From positions 201,186,939 through 201,250,938 of the forward strand of contig JAIOJX010000032.1 in the NCBI GenBank assembly GCA_022376925.1: a stretch of DNA of 64,000 bases, written 5' to 3'. Origin of the DNA: Tragulus kanchil. Its lineage: Eukaryota > Chordata > Mammalia > Artiodactyla > Tragulidae. The notes under the pieces were generated by a model. The model saw nothing but the letters and a program-made list of their open reading frames with translations, made no database searches and was not told the origin of the DNA. Made by a program: the position numbers and the translations under genes. Positions within the stretch are counted from its first letter, which is position 1. Each line of letters starts with the position of its first letter. Below are positions 22,425 to 34,978 of the stretch, in pieces.

Positions 22425-23128
22425 AATTTTTATGTTGAGCATATACAGGTTAGCAATTCATGTTAGTTATTTAGAAGTCCTCTTCCCTATTCTCTTCCCA
22501 CCATCAACCCTGGGTACTTGCTCCTTATGTGAAATTCTTCCGGTGCATTCAGTCAGGGCATTTTTTGATTAAAAATGAAATCGAAACCCCCTCATAAATT
22601 TCAACATGATTTTATTTTCTTCTTATAAAGATGGAAAAGTCACAAGGATATCGAATAGAGCGAAACGCACCAAGGAAGAGGTCCCCTGAGCCAACACTGT
22701 GAGGTGCCATGCTAACTTCCTTCACACAACTGAAGTAAGGTGCAAGTTAGCCCACTGTTACGAAGCCTCCAACATTGTTTCTAGGACTCAGGTCAAAAAC
22801 GTCTGAACCTCCTTCAAACCAAGGAATACAGCCCCCAAGTTTATACTTCTAAATCAGTTAAGATTAGTTCAGCTGCAAGCAGTATAAATATGACCAACAG
22901 GGGCGTAAACTATAGAGACAGTTATTACTTACTAGACAAGCAGCAGAAGTAGCTGGCCCCAAGGCAAGTACCCCAGCTCAGCCACCTCTTTGGACCTAGC
23001 TCCATCAGGCCCTGCCATCCTCCTTACATTGATATTACTTTCCCCTCATAGTTGCATCGTGGCTGCCATATTCCAATCATCACACGACAGTATCCAAAAT
23101 AAGATTCAAAAAAGAGCAGCAGCCTAAA
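22425..23128. other. Sequence interrupting the L1
   Basis: Not L1-like. AGTTCAGCTGCAAGCAGTAT near 22868 and the region to about 23095 may be an old mammalian repeat that I cannot name. Confidence 0.4.
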
Positions 23129-23637
23129 CAGCTCATACAACTCAACATCAAAAATAAAAAACAAACAGCCTGACTAAACAACAGGCAGAAGAACTGAATA
23201 GATATTTTCTCAAAGAGGAAATGCAGGTGGCCAACAGGCATATGAAAAGATGCCCAACATCACTAATTATTACGGAAAGGCACATCAAAGCCACAATGAG
23301 ATATCACCCCACACCTGTCTGATTGGCCATCATCAAAAGAAACACAAATAACAAATGTTGATGAGGATGTGGAGAAAAGGGAATCCTTGTACATTGTTAG
23401 TGGGAAGGTAAATTGAGGCAGCCATTATCAAAAATACAGAGGGTTCTCAAAAGCTAAAAATGGAACTACCATATGACCCAGCAATTCCACCTCTGGGTAT
23501 ATATACCCCCCAAAATCAAAACCACTAATTAGCGAAGACATATGCAGCCCAACGTTCATAGTAGCCTTATTTACAATAGCCAAGATATGGAAGCAATCTA
23601 AGTGTCCCTCAACAGATAAATACTTTTAAAAAGATGT

Positions 23638-23640
<3 letters not shown>

Positions 23641-23679
<39 letters not shown>
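23641..23679 (+). repeat. (AC)n microsatellite
   Basis: About 19 uninterrupted AC units grown from the TATATACACA-type stretch normally found here in L1 3' regions. Likely polymorphic. Confidence 0.97.
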
Positions 23680-23681
<2 letters not shown>

Positions 23682-24228
23682 AATACTACTCAGTCGTGAA
23701 AAATGAAATTTTGCCATTTGCAGCAACACAGACTTGGAGGCCATTATGCTAAGTGAAATAAGACACTTATATATGCAATTATTAAAATACAACAAGCTAG
23801 TGAATGTAACACCAAAAAAGGATGCAGACTCAACAGAGAACAAACTAGTGGTTACCAGTGGGGAGAGGGAAGAAGGGAAGAGCTATATAGGGGTAGAGGA
23901 TTAAGAGGCACGAACTGTTAGGTATGCAATAGCCTCCAATACAAAGATACTTTGTACAACATGGGGGATATAGTCAATATTTTGAAATAACTATAAGTAA
24001 ACAGTAATCACTAAAATATATAAAAAGTAATTTTTTTAAAAAAAAGAGAAAGGAGCACTAGTGGCGTTTTCCTTACAATCTTCTCACTTAGCAGGAAGAA
24101 AACATCTTTCCCAGAAGCCCTCAGAAGTCTTATTTATTGTTTCAGTTCATTGGCCTAAACATAGTCACAGTCACCTTAGAACATCACAGACAAAGAGAAC
24201 TAGAGTTAACCTACCCTGATCCCATTTG

Positions 24229-24366
24229 GGGCTTCCCTTGTAGCTTAGCTGGTAAAGAATCCGCTTGCAATGTGGGAGACCTGGGTTCAATCCCTGGGTT
24301 GGGAAGATTCCCTGGAGAGGGGAAAGCTGACCCACTCCAGTATTCTTGCCTGGAGAATTCCATGGC
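24229..24366 (+). mobile_element. 3'-truncated Bov-tA SINE
   Basis: GGGGCTTCCCTTGTAGCTTAG head, GGTTCAATCCCTGGGTTGGG, then CCACTCCAGTATTCTTGCC and TGGAGAATTCCATGG, where it stops. Confidence 0.88.
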
Positions 24367-26698
24367 TCCTCCATTTTAAGCAAAGATCGCATTTTAAGCG
24401 CCTTCTCAGATTCACTTGGCCTGGCTTGCTGAAGGAGAAGGCTTAAACCACCACCACCTTCAGCTCATCTCCTTACATGACTGCACCAGCTCGGCCTTCC
24501 TGAAGGTGAAGGCTGGGCTCTGCTGTGGCCCGCACTATCCCCACCAGCAGCCCCAGCTCCTAGGCCTGGCCCCAGTGGGACCATGGAGACCCATGCTGCT
24601 GTCTGTATACTGTGGGGTGATATCAAAGGTTTCTCTAACTATGGATCCTGAGAGAAAAAAGCTTGAAAGCACCCACACCCTCTCACCCAAATGCATGAGC
24701 TGTGGAGACGCACTAAAAAAGGATGCAGACCACACACGGGTGGTACCCAGTGAGAGACACACACACAGACAGCTACAGGCCTCTCCCCACACACGTAAGT
24801 TCATGTAATTACACACTTCCTTCACAGAGCATTAAGTTCACGGAGAAAAACTAATCAGTTCTCTTGTTTCTTGCTTGTTTTTAAACCCTCTTGACCTGTC
24901 TCCATAGGCAGCCCCTGGCCCTTCCGGCCTCCGTGGAAAAGTGTGGAGGGCACGAAGCCTGGTTGGCAGCAAGGTCAAGCCCCGCTTACAAATCACGCTC
25001 TGGCCAGGCTTGAGGCAAATTTTCACCTGGTGCTCGGACAGCTGAAGTCTTTAGATCAATCCTGGATCTATCAGCTTCCATCCTGCTCACGTGGGAACTG
25101 TGGCAGCAGGTGGGAGGGGAGGGCTTGAGCCAGGTTCTAATTCAACTCACACTTGCCCTTTCTCACCCAAGGGCCCCTCTCATGGCCCTGTGTCAGCCTG
25201 GTTCCCACACGTACATTTCTTGACTCTCTAATGCTCTTCCGCACTTCTCTTGTCTCCTCGGTGTCTCTAGCAACCTCTATCCTGGCAGTTCCCAAGTCGG
25301 CTGTACCCTGAGTTCTGGGGTCTGCCCACTGGAAGTTCAAGTCCTGGGGCACCACTGCTCATGGAGGTTCCTAGACAAGTAGCTAGACCTCCCAGTGACG
25401 CAGCTTCCTTGTGTACAAATCAGGATGCTAATGCCTCCCTCCCAAGGTTGCTATGAAGATTACATGGAACGTGGATGGGTAACTTATTCCAAGCATTTAC
25501 AGAAGGCCAGTCACTGTTCTAGGTTTACACATTATCCCAACTGACGTGGAAAAGGCTTAAAGCCTTATCTAAAATATGTGGGTACACAATAAAAGCTACC
25601 TATGGTTATGATAGTGTAATCAGAGGCCCTCTTCCACCCCACCCACCCCATGGCACTGGGGAATTCTGTGGCCCTTCCACTCTTGGGGTGGCCCAGGCCT
25701 GGGAGACACAGCACCGTACCAGAGTTTGCAGACTAGCCAAGGGTTCCCCTTCTCTTGGTGGGCTGATTGACGACCGTTAAGGCCTAATCAGAATTAGAAT
25801 GTGTTGATAGAGCTGTATCATTACTCAGCGTGACAATATTTTGATAACTGCATCTCCAAACAAGAACCAGCATAGGCCACTCTCCACGGAACTGGCAATA
25901 AATCCCGTTGGGGGCACCCCAAACCTGTGGGAAGCACAGAATGGGATTTCTTTATTCCTATTCACCACAAAGAGACTCTCTCCTAAATCTCAAGTAGAGA
26001 AGGGAAAGCAAAACCCACAGGGCGAGAGGGTCCCGGTCAGGACAGGCAACATTGGACTAGAAGGCAAAAAGGCCCAAGATTAAGAGCTCACTGCCACTTC
26101 CCTGTGGCTTCATAATAGTCCCGCCAGGTCTCTGTTTGCTAATCCCTAAAATGGGTACAGCAATCTCCCCTACCTCTTTCCTGAAACATTGTGAATGTTA
26201 AATGAAACATCAGGTAAAGAAAGGCTATGAAATGCCCAATGCGTGGTGTCCATGAAAGGGATGAGCATTATTTGTGTTGCTTTTCAAGACAAGGCAGATG
26301 AGTTGAGAACAGAGGTTGCAAACCATGGTCCCATCCAGTCCTCAGCTGTGTTAAGTTTGGCTACGTTCTGGGTGGTGTGGATTCATGTGGATTTGTGGCC
26401 AGCATTTAAAATCCAGGACACATCACATAAAAATCCAGATTTTTGGCTTGCTCTAAAAATTGGAGGATCCAGCAACAATTAGCCACAACTAAACAGCATC
26501 TGTCCCTTTAGCCAGGGTCAGGAGGGGGCTCCCTGCACCAGAGATAGCACCCCAAACACAGAGTCCTCTGCTCACACACATGCACACGCACAGACACACA
26601 CTGAGGGCACCCTGTTCACCCACCTTAGAAGCCTGGGCCCTGTGGCTGAGACTCCACGGCAGGACCTGAAGCTCTGAAGACAAGCAGTAGTGGTGATG
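24367..26698. other. Long unassigned stretch with MIR traces
   Basis: 24400-25140 is GC-moderate with no recognised gene. 25405-25620 and 26095-26280 resemble plus-strand MIRs (AAGGTTGCTATGAAGATTAC; CTCTGTTTGCTAATCCCTA). 26300-26480 may be an old MER-class repeat (GGTTGCAAACCATGG). A degenerate CA-rich run lies near 26574-26605. Confidence 0.45.
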
Positions 26699-26915
26699 GG
26701 TTAGTCACTTAGTCGTGTCTGACTCTTTGTGATCTCGTGGTCTGGAGCCCACCGAGCTCCTCGGTCCATGGGATTTCCCAATCAAGAACCCATTTTTCCC
26801 AATCAAAATGGGTTGTCATTTTCTTCTCCAGGAAATCTTAACCCAGGGATTGAACTCATGTCTCCTGTACTGCAGGTGGGGGAGATTCTTTATCACTGAG
26901 CCACCAGAGAAGCCC
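26699..26915 (-). mobile_element. Bov-tA SINE
   Basis: Reverse copy: TAGTCGTGTCTGACTCTTTG, TCCATGGGATTTCCCAATCA, GAACTCATGTCTCCTGTACT and the head end CTGAGCCACCAGAGAAGCCC. A small internal duplication (CCCAATCAAGAACCC / CCCAATCAAAATGGG) is present. Confidence 0.88.
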
Positions 26916-27070
26916 TAAAGTAAGCAGACTGGATGCTAACTTCAGCTAAGTCACTTTACACCTCGCGTGACCCAGATAATTCCTTCAGCACTCTTGAGCC
27001 TCAGTTTTCTTTTCAGTTAAATAAGCATTCATTTATTCAATGAATATTTCTTGAGCCCCTATTCTAAATC

Positions 27071-27276
27071 ATCCTTCTCTGGTGGCTCAGACAGTAAAGA
27101 ATCTGCCTGCCATGCAGGAGACCCAGGTTTGATCTCTGGGTCAGGAAGACCCCCGGGAGAAGGAAATGGCAACCCACTCCAGTCTTCTTGCCTGGAGAAC
27201 TCCACGGACAGAGGAGCCTGGCAGTCTATAGTCCATGGCATCACAAAGAGTTGGGCACAACTGAGCGATGAACACT
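27071..27276 (+). mobile_element. Bov-tA SINE
   Basis: TCTCTGGTGGCTCAGACAG head, GGAAATGGCAACCCACTCCA body core, TCTTCTTGCCTGGAGAACTC, AAAGAGTTGGGCACAACTG end. Confidence 0.9.
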
Positions 27277-27327
27277 TGCTCTAGGCCAGGCATTCAGCAA
27301 AGATAGACAGCGTAGACACTCAGAGTG

Positions 27328-27423
27328 TGAAGTGTTAGTCGCTCAGCTGTGTCTCTTTGCGACCCCATGGACTGTAGTTTGCCAGGCTTCTCTGTCCATG
27401 GAATTCTCTGGGAAAGAATACTG
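27328..27423 (-). mobile_element. Bov-A monomer fragment
   Basis: TTAGTCGCTCAGCTGTGTC, GCGACCCCATGGACTGTAG and TCTGTCCATGGAATTCTC are the reverse of the Bov-A body 3' half; the head is absent. Confidence 0.85.
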
Positions 27424-27631
27424 AAAGCAGACACTAAACACAAAACAACAAAAAAATAACTATCTGATTATGATCAGTGCTGGGAATGAAGTAAAACCAC
27501 CGTGAAGTTCTAGAGGGTGGCTGGCAACTGTTGCCTGAGCTGGGTCTCCTAAGAAGCCGGGAGGAAGAGAGAGTGGGGGAGGGGCAGCTCCCAGAAGCAG
27601 GTGGGACGCAGGCCTCCCCGCCCCCACCCAC

Positions 27632-29801
27632 CAGCCCCTCTCTTCCAGTGCGCTACTTTCAAAGCCTCTGCAATTATCCCAGCTATAAATACAGTCTGCC
27701 AGCAGCGAGGGGCAGAGACACAGGCAGGAGGGATTAACCCTTGAGTGGGCCTCCCCCACCTCTCATCCCCAGCCAGTATGCTCTCCCCTCTCCCACCTCC
27801 CCCCCACTCCCTGCTGTCGGCCCCTTCCCGCCAGCAGCTGAATCAATGTTTGACTTGTACACACAGTGGCCTCACCGCTAGCGGGAAGGGATTCGGAGGG
27901 GGCCGCGGATAACAACCAGTTCCTGGTGGTATTTATTCCACAAGCCCGCAGCGCTTGGTGTCCACTCTCCCACCATTGCTCTGCTCCTCCTTGCAGACCC
28001 CAGCGCAGGGCTTTGCTAGCCTCTTTCACAGGGCATGTCTGTCTCCAGCCTCAGTCTCCCTAGGAACGGGGAGCATTGGCTGCAGGCCTAGAGTTGTGTT
28101 ACATTGAAAACAAGTCTGTGTTTCAATAAAAAGCCGTGGTTAGAGTTCTTGCTTTTCCACAGGGACCCACACAATGCCCCTTCTCCCTGGCTCCTAGCTC
28201 ACTGGCCTTCTCTGGGTTTCCAGAGCACTTCTTCCTATCTCAGGGCACTTCTGTTCCCAGTGTCAGCAAAAGCAGCCCACTATGTCCATGGAATGCCCCC
28301 TCATCTGTCAGATCACAAAAGCCCACTCCAGTACCCCAGACTCTAGCAACCCCTTATACAGCGTAATTTGCACTAGAGCTCTCTGTGCCTTCCCCTACAC
28401 CCTGCCTAGTGAGTTTTGTGTCTGCTGATGCTCACGTTGTGTGCATACGCCAAGCACAATGCCTAGAACCTGATTGGTACTCTAATACTGATGAAGGAGT
28501 AAATAGGTGATTCAGTGAATGAATGAATGCTCAGCTGTGGGTTAGCACCACGAGATGGGCAGGACCACCATAAAACTTCTCTAGCACGTAAGCACAGGGC
28601 TCCAGGGTGGTGCCTGTCTGTTCAACCCTGTCCTCAGCACCTGGCCCAATGCCTGGCCCCCATTACATGCTCACTGAACACCTGGTAATGGAGGTGAGTC
28701 AATAAGAGTTTGCCATGCCAAGCCCTCTCTTCAAGTGCGCTACTTTCAAAGCCTCTGCAATTATCCCAGCTATAAATACAGTCTGCCAGCATCGAGGGGC
28801 AGAGACACAGGCAGGAGGGATTAACCCTTGAGTGGGCCTCCCCCACCTCTCATCCCCAGCCAGTATGCTCTCCCCTCTCCCACCTCCCCCCCACTCCCTG
28901 CTGTCGGCCCCTTCCCGCCAGCAGCTGAATCAATGTTTGACTTGTACACACAGTGGCCTCACCGCGAGCGGGAAGGGATTCGGAGGGGGCCGCGGATAAC
29001 AACCAGTTCCTGGTGGTATTTATTCCACAAGCCCGCAGCGCTTGGTGTCCACTCTCCCACCATTGCTCTGCTCCTCCTTGCAGACCCCAGCGCAGGGCTT
29101 TGCTAGCCTCTTTCACAGGGCATGTCTGTCTCCAGCCTCAGTCTCCCTAGGAACGGGGAGCATTGGCTGCAGGCCTAGAGTTGTGTTACATTGAAAACAA
29201 GTCTGTGTTTCAATAAAAAGCCGTGGTTAGAGTTCTTGCTTTTCCACAGGGACCCACACAATGCCCCTTCTCCCTGGCTCCTAGCTCACTGGCCTTCTCT
29301 GGGTTTCCAGAGCACTTCTTCCTATCTCAGGGCACTTCTGTTCCCAGTGTCAGCAAAAGCAGCCCACTATGTCCATGGAATGCCCCCTCATCTGTCAGAT
29401 CACAAAAGCCCACTCCAGTACCCCAGACTCTAGCAACCCCTTATACAGCGTAATTTGCACTAGAGCTCTCTGTGCCTTCCCCTACACCCTGCCTAGTGAG
29501 TTTTGTGTCTGCTGATGCTCACGTTGTGTGCATACGCCAAGCACAATGCCTAGAACCTGATTGGTACTCTAATACTGATGAAGGAGTAAATAGGTGATTC
29601 AGTGAATGAATGAATGCTCAGCTGTGGGTTAGCACCACGAGATGGGCAGGACCACCATAAAACTTCTCTAGCACGTAAGCACAGGGCTCCAGGGTGGTGC
29701 CTGTCTGTTCAACCCTGTCCTCAGCACCTGGCCCAATGCCTGGCCCCCATTACATGCTCACTGAACACCTGGTAATGGAGGTGAGTCAATAAGAGTTTGC
29801 C
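27632..29801. repeat. Direct tandem duplication 5, period 1087 bp
   Basis: Copy A is about 27632-28713 and copy B about 28722-29801. Differences I can see are substitutions: TTCCAGTG/TTCAAGTG at the left edge, CAGCAGCGAGG/CAGCATCGAGG, CCGCTAGCGGG/CCGCGAGCGGG. An L2-like 3' tail (AAGCACAATGCCTAGAACC, AGTGAATGAATGAATGC) lies at 28390-28535 and again at 29477-29622. Confidence 0.93.
27640..28060 (+). promoter_or_regulatory. Candidate noncoding regulatory element
   Basis: A repeat-free, GC-richer block with clustered motif-like strings: MEF2-like CTATAAATAC near 27683, E-box CAGCTG near 27836, GATA-type GGATAACA near 27907, and GC-rich GGGGCCGCGG. Motif matching by eye is weak evidence and no transcription start is identifiable; cross-species conservation would be needed. 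It is duplicated at 28727-29147. Confidence 0.2.
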
Positions 29802-30944
29802 TCCAAGGAGCCCCTGTTTAGGTGCTACCAGTCCAATGAAGGGCTCCTCGGCAACACTGCAACATAGTTTAGAAACTTCCTTTTTGCCCCAAAGCTGCAA
29901 TAATTACTAGAAAGCAAGTTGTAAAGTTGGTATTTAAAAAAAAAAAAACACCCAATTAATTAATTAATTAACCACTCAATTAATCACCACGTTCATACAC
30001 CCCACACTCACCTCTGTGGCTTCCCCAATTTTGCACACTCCCTCACTCCTGCATCTGTCAGACATCCTTGGTAGCCACCAGCCGACCTAATCATGAAACA
30101 CGCCAACGTCAGCACACACAGCTGCTCCTCATTGGAGGATGGGGGTGGGTCCTCAAGCCTACCAATAAGATACTTGCAGCAATTAGAGAGACTCCAATAA
30201 CATTCACTAGTAAAAGGGAGATGTACCACTGGGCAGAAAAGTCATCAATTTCAGCTGAAAAATGCGGCAAGTCTTGGACAAGTTGGTGGCTAAGCTATAG
30301 TACTCTGACTATTATCCAAGGACTCATTCACCACAAACACCAATCATGTACTTTACTTATCACTTACTATCCTTTATGCCATTATGGTGTAGTGGTAAGT
30401 TTAAACAAACAAGGGGAAAAAATCAGAGGACTTTTACTTCTGGGCAAGAAGAAATTACAGGGCCTAGAGTTCCTCTAACGCCTTAAACAACTTGGAAAAC
30501 CAGAGAAAACATGGGAGTACAAATTTTCAGAGATTAGATAACAGGTAATCACAGGGCTGTGATCATCAAAGCAAGAAAACACACCAGATGAGCCCTCCTA
30601 TCACACCAGCTTACTTTACTGCCTAGAAGCAGTCTCTGACCATAACAAAAGGAGAGGGTACACAAACAGACCAGGAAATCTCCCTGAGCTGGGGAGCCAG
30701 AAATCAAAGTTCAAGGACCCCATGGTGGCTATAATTTGTGAGGCAGAGAACCAGAGAAGAGCCACTGCTGAAAGCTCTTCTCGAGTAATTTACTGAACAC
30801 CAATGTGCTCATCTATAAAAAGGAACTACCTGAGACCTGGGGAAAGACCCTCTGCAAAGGGGTAGGCAAGGTAACCCCCAAAGGACTGAGAGAGTTCAGG
30901 TTCCAATCAGCCAGAGTCCAAAACGGCCCTCCAGGTCTCCAGCA
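29802..30944. other. Unassigned sequence
   Basis: Poly(A) near 29936-29949 is followed by an (AATT/TAAT)n run at about 29955-29970. 30470-30940 may derive from an old L1/HAL1 5' region but I cannot show it. A 136-codon frame at 30068-30478 has no known domain. Confidence 0.4.
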
Positions 30945-30957
30945 CCCATGGCAATTT

Positions 30958-31284
30958 TTTTTTTTTTAAAGATTTATTTATTTATTTTGGGCGGGGGTCG
31001 GGTCGGTGGGGGAGGGGAGCGGGCGGGCCACTTCTATTGGTCTTTCATTTCTCTGTTTTCATCCGTCTTTGTTCTTTGGCTCCTGTGGGCCTCCCATCGC
31101 GGTGGCCTCTGTCATTGCAGAGCGCCAGCTCTGGGCGCATGCGCTCCAGAGCTCCAGCTCGGTCATTGGACACATGGGTCCAGCCGCTCCGCGGCACGTG
31201 GCATCTTCCCAGGCCAGGGATCGAACCGGCACCCCTTGCACTGCAAGGCGGTGTCCTTACCCACTGGACCGCCAGGGGAAGCCC
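30958..31284 (-). mobile_element. Young tRNA-Glu SINE
   Basis: Reverse full-length copy: poly(T), GATTTATTTATTTATTTTGG, CACTTCTATTGGTCTTTCAT, GCGCATGCGCTCCAGAGC, CAGCCGCTCCGCGGCACGTG, B-box complement GGGATCGAACC, head end CCAGGGGAAGCCC. Imperfect target duplication CCCATGGCAATTT (30945-30957) / CCCATGTCAAATTT (31285-31298). Confidence 0.92.
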
Positions 31285-31298
31285 CCCATGTCAAATTT

Positions 31299-33229
31299 GA
31301 ACCCGTGTTAGGTCATTCTCCTTTCCCCTGTGTAGTCACCCGAGTAAACAGCCGTGGATGATCACCCTGCCGATGTGCCATGAGGTCAAAAAGCGTCCTC
31401 GTCAGCTGCCCCTAGAGATGCTATGTTCAATTAACCATCCCTCAGCTCCACAGCTGAGGACGCCTCTGACTACCCATGACCTCTCTGCTCACTATGATTG
31501 CGTTCACCTGGCTTCTGAAGGGGAGCCCCATCACTTGCGTCCTAGGGCACCAGGTTCCTACTTTTCCCATTGCTCTCATCGCGCCCTCTTCTGTACAGGC
31601 ATCTTCTGCCACCAGCCCTTGGTCTCCACAGGAGAGCCACCTCACTGATGAGGGTGTTCTTCTTACCCACAAATGTCTATACTGCTTCCATAAATCCTCA
31701 GGGTCTTCCATGAATCATCATCCTTTGTGGGTTTCCTGGTATATCCACTCTACCATGCTCTTTTCTCTCAATCTTTTGATCTCACCTGCCTCCCACCAAG
31801 AATAATACTAATACTATAATAATAATAATACTCCCACCAGAGTAATCCAGGCATCTCTTAATATGTGTCAACACTTTTCCCAGGCTTCTAGGAGCTATCC
31901 CAGCAGTGTGCCCCAGGCAGAGGACATCATCTCAAATTGATAAAAATCTCCATCAACCAACTCTACCTTCCGCCCCAGGCACCTCAAAACCTAGCTCCAA
32001 GCATGCTCTCTTGGCTCCCACACTAGAATGTTATTTGGGTCCTGAAGCTCCTTTGAGGAATGGTCCCCTTCTTTCCTATCAGGCTCAATTTGTCCCTAAC
32101 CAGGTGCGGTGACTGTACCCTCATTTTTGGCCCAGTGGCCAGGATAACAGTTGTAGCTTTCTTGAGCAGACACACTCCATCCTTGCTGAGATCTTTGCAT
32201 TGTCTTCAAGGAAAGGGAAGGACTCATTCTTAACAGGGAGGAAAAGGCCATTCCTGCAGGTTAAGAGTCTATGGGGAAATCTGATGATTTAAGATCTTCA
32301 AGCAGAAGCCCCCATTCCATGTATCACAGTCCCTTTCTTTCCTGACCAGGACTCGGACCTTGGTTAGACTCAACCAAAGCACTTGCTTATGTTGATAATT
32401 TAACTTTCTTTGAAGTTATTGCTTCTTTCTAATGGCTAAGTCCTGGGTCTGGGCCTCAGATGTCCCTGCTCTCCTTCTGCTGGTGATGAGAATCTCTTTA
32501 CATGACACCAGGAATATAAAGAGGTTCTGGCCTTCACACTTAACTTTATAGTCGTAATTAATCACTCTCCACTCTTTGATATCTTCTTCCAATGCATTGT
32601 TTGAACTTAGAAACATCTATCCAATTTCACTGGCCTCGTGACTACTGTTTATCCCTTATTTCTCAAGAGCTGATACACCGAACTGGCTAACCCATCTTTT
32701 CCACTGGTATGCCTCCCAGGTCTCCACAAATTTAAGCTTGTACTGGCCCACCTACCATGAGGAACATAGCCCTTGCTGCCAGCCAGGCAATGATGATCCA
32801 ACTCCCAAGCCCTATCCCAGGATCCCTTTTCCCAGACTATGTCAGGCAGCTAGAGTCACAGGTCAGGTTCTTAACGGAGGGCTCTAGGAACCAACCACAC
32901 CCATGGAGGGGAAGAAAGAGAGAAGGAAACACCAGGTGAACCTCCACTCACCCTCAAGGAGTTTGAAGCTGAGATCACATCCCCAGCATCAAACTCATCC
33001 TGAGATGGGGGAAGGGAACTAGAGCTTTGTACCCTGATTTTGATTTCCCTCTGTCACTGGATGTAAGCACCCCCAGAAATGACTGTGACCTTCAGCTGGG
33101 TGACTCTTTATACCTGAGGCCATCCTGTGTCAGGGGACGGGGGCAGTACAGACAGCAAAGGACTGTAGCCACTGTGCTTCCAGCAGATGGGGAATCAGCC
33201 CTTCATTCCTGACAGGAGATCTAATGATT
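31299..33229. other. Long unassigned stretch
   Basis: No gene recognised on either strand. A small (AAT/ACT)n-like run lies at 31801-31832. Short frames (60-110 codons) have no domain I know. Confidence 0.45.
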
Positions 33230-33432
33230 GGGCTTCCCAGGTGGCACAGATAAAGAATCCTCCTGCAGTGCAGGAGACTTGGGTTCAATCCCTGAGTTGG
33301 GAAGATCCCTTGGAGAAGGGAATGACAACCCACTCCAGTATTCTTGCCTGGAGAATTCCATGGTCAGAGGAGTCTGGTGGGCTACAGTTCACAAGGTCAC
33401 AAAGAGTCAGATGTGACTAAGCAACTAACACA
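33230..33432 (+). mobile_element. Bov-tA SINE
   Basis: GGGCTTCCCAGGTGGCACAG head, GGTTCAATCCCTGAGTTGGG, CAACCCACTCCAGTATTCTT, GGTCACAAAGAGTCAGATG. Confidence 0.9.
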
Positions 33433-34284
33433 CAGCATCCAACATCTTTCCCAAATAAACTACCTGTGCCCAAGTCCTGGCTTCAAGCTCTGCTCTCAGG
33501 GGAGCTGAAATGAAAACAGCACAGACCACCTTGCATACGTAGTTTACTCTTAAGGGAAGAGAGATTCCCTTAGCCCACTAAATTGGAATTTAGGAAAAGA
33601 AGAAAAGGAGTGTTTCTCTATGAGATACGGGGTTGTCTTAGTCTCTGGTAATAACTAAGTGAAGCCTCAGGGATTTTCTTCCCCAGTTCTTTTCCAGAAA
33701 AGTCCTTTATTTCACCCATATTGGATCCACTATTCAAGAAGGACTTTCTGGGTCTCCAAACTCCAAGCATCATTTCTGTGAATGAAACTGAGCGTTCAGG
33801 ATCTACATTGCCAGGATCTGGTGGAAAGTTTTGTACTAAAGTGTGAAAACACAGCAAGGCCTGACTGAGTGTTCAAGCCCTGATAGAGGTCTAGGCTTGG
33901 AGGGAGCCACAGGCAGGAGGGCAAGTTCAGCCCAGCTGTGCCCAATATTTGCACCTTCTTTCTCTTCCCTCAACACATCTTTCTAGAACAAATATATCTC
34001 CAAGCAGCACAAGAGCATGGGAAGAAACCTTCAGCTTTAAGTAGCTGGTAGAAACTGGGAGAGGACTGGTTTCATTGCAAGTTCAAGTAGGCCTAGGAGG
34101 AAATCAGGCGTGATGTGATAAATGAGGCACACTCTCTGGGCTGGCCTCATTTATAGCATCATTCTAGCCAGAGCCCTATTCCACTGGGCTGACTGGCTGC
34201 CTCAGCCCCATGACACAACCTCAGCCAGAAGCCTCCAGCAGCTATAAGTCAGCATTTACATGAACCCAGCCTGCCCTCTCCCTA
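33433..34284. other. Unassigned sequence
   Basis: No repeat or gene recognised. 34130-34265 is GC-richer and repeat-free, possibly conserved noncoding DNA. Confidence 0.4.
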
Positions 34285-34465
34285 AGTGCATGCATGTTCA
34301 GTCATGTCCAACTCTTTGTGACCCTATGGACTGTAGCCCACCAGGATCTTCTGTCCATGGGATTTTCCAGGCAAGAATGCTAGAGCGAGTTGCTGACCCA
34401 GGAATGGAACCCGCCTCTCCTGCATTGTAGGAGGATTCTTTACCCACTGAGCCACCTGGGAAGCA
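34285..34465 (-). mobile_element. Bov-tA SINE
   Basis: Reverse copy with GTTCAGTCATGTCCAACTC, TGACCCTATGGACTGTAGCC and head end TACCCACTGAGCCACCTGGG. Confidence 0.88.
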
Positions 34466-34569
34466 CCCTTCCTACCCACCGCCAGCATGGGCTCTAATCT
34501 ACCTTTCTTTTCTGAAGACATTCCCTCTTTTTTAAAGAACAGAGGGCATGGATGAGTGAGGTGTGGTAT

Positions 34570-34978
34570 AGGAACCACTGCTGTTGGGATCAGACTGACA
34601 AAGGTTCAATCTCTTCTCTAGGCTCTTGGGCAACTTATTCTGTATGCCTCATTTTTCTCATTTGTAAGTTGGAGCTAGTGCTTCCTAACTTATAAGGTGA
34701 CTATGAGGATTAAATGAGATCACATATTTGAATTTGACCCAAGATGCTTAATGAAATCTACTTCCCACCCCTCCCACCATCAGCTGATTTTGATGGCCCT
34801 AAACTACGAAAAGAGTGAGATACTACACATGACATTTATCAAAGAATTGGTCATCTTTACACTCCACAAAGGCAAGGGCCATGTCTATTTTATTCACCAA
34901 TATGTACCCAGCCTCTGGCACAATGCCTCGCACATGTAGGTACTCAGAAATATTTGTTCATTAAATAATGAATGAATT
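34570..34978 (+). repeat. MIR followed by L2 3' end
   Basis: 34570-34735 is MIR-like (TTGGGCAACTTATTCTG, CTCATTTTTCTCATTTGTAA, GACTATGAGGATTAAATGAG). 34855-34978 is L2-like (CAAGGGCCATGTCTATTTTA, CTCTGGCACAATGCCTCGCA, AATATTTGTTCATTAAATAA). Both are old plus-strand fossils. Confidence 0.7.

Larger units (their letters stand above)
21915..24048 (+). mobile_element. 5'-truncated L1, interrupted
   Basis: 21915-22424 corresponds to the C-terminal half of L1 ORF2 (AATATCAGTATACAAAAATC, CCCATGCTCGTGAATTAGG, TTTCAAAGCTACAGTGATCA). 23129-23640 continues downstream (ATGAAAAGATGCCCAACATC, GATGTGGAGAAAAGG, ATATGACCCAGCAATTCCAC). 23680-24048 is the L1 3' end with GTGAAATAAGACACTTATA and a terminal A-run. 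Frames are broken. The gap 22425-23128 is unrelated sequence. Confidence 0.85.

Noticed and set aside
29936..29975. A-run and AATT repeats as a retroelement tail
   Set aside because: No element body precedes it and I see no target duplication.
30948..31361. 137-codon open frame on the plus strand
   Set aside because: It is read across a reverse-oriented young SINE. Similar frames appear in every copy of the family (11689, 19600, 41534, 53244), so it is a by-product of SINE composition.
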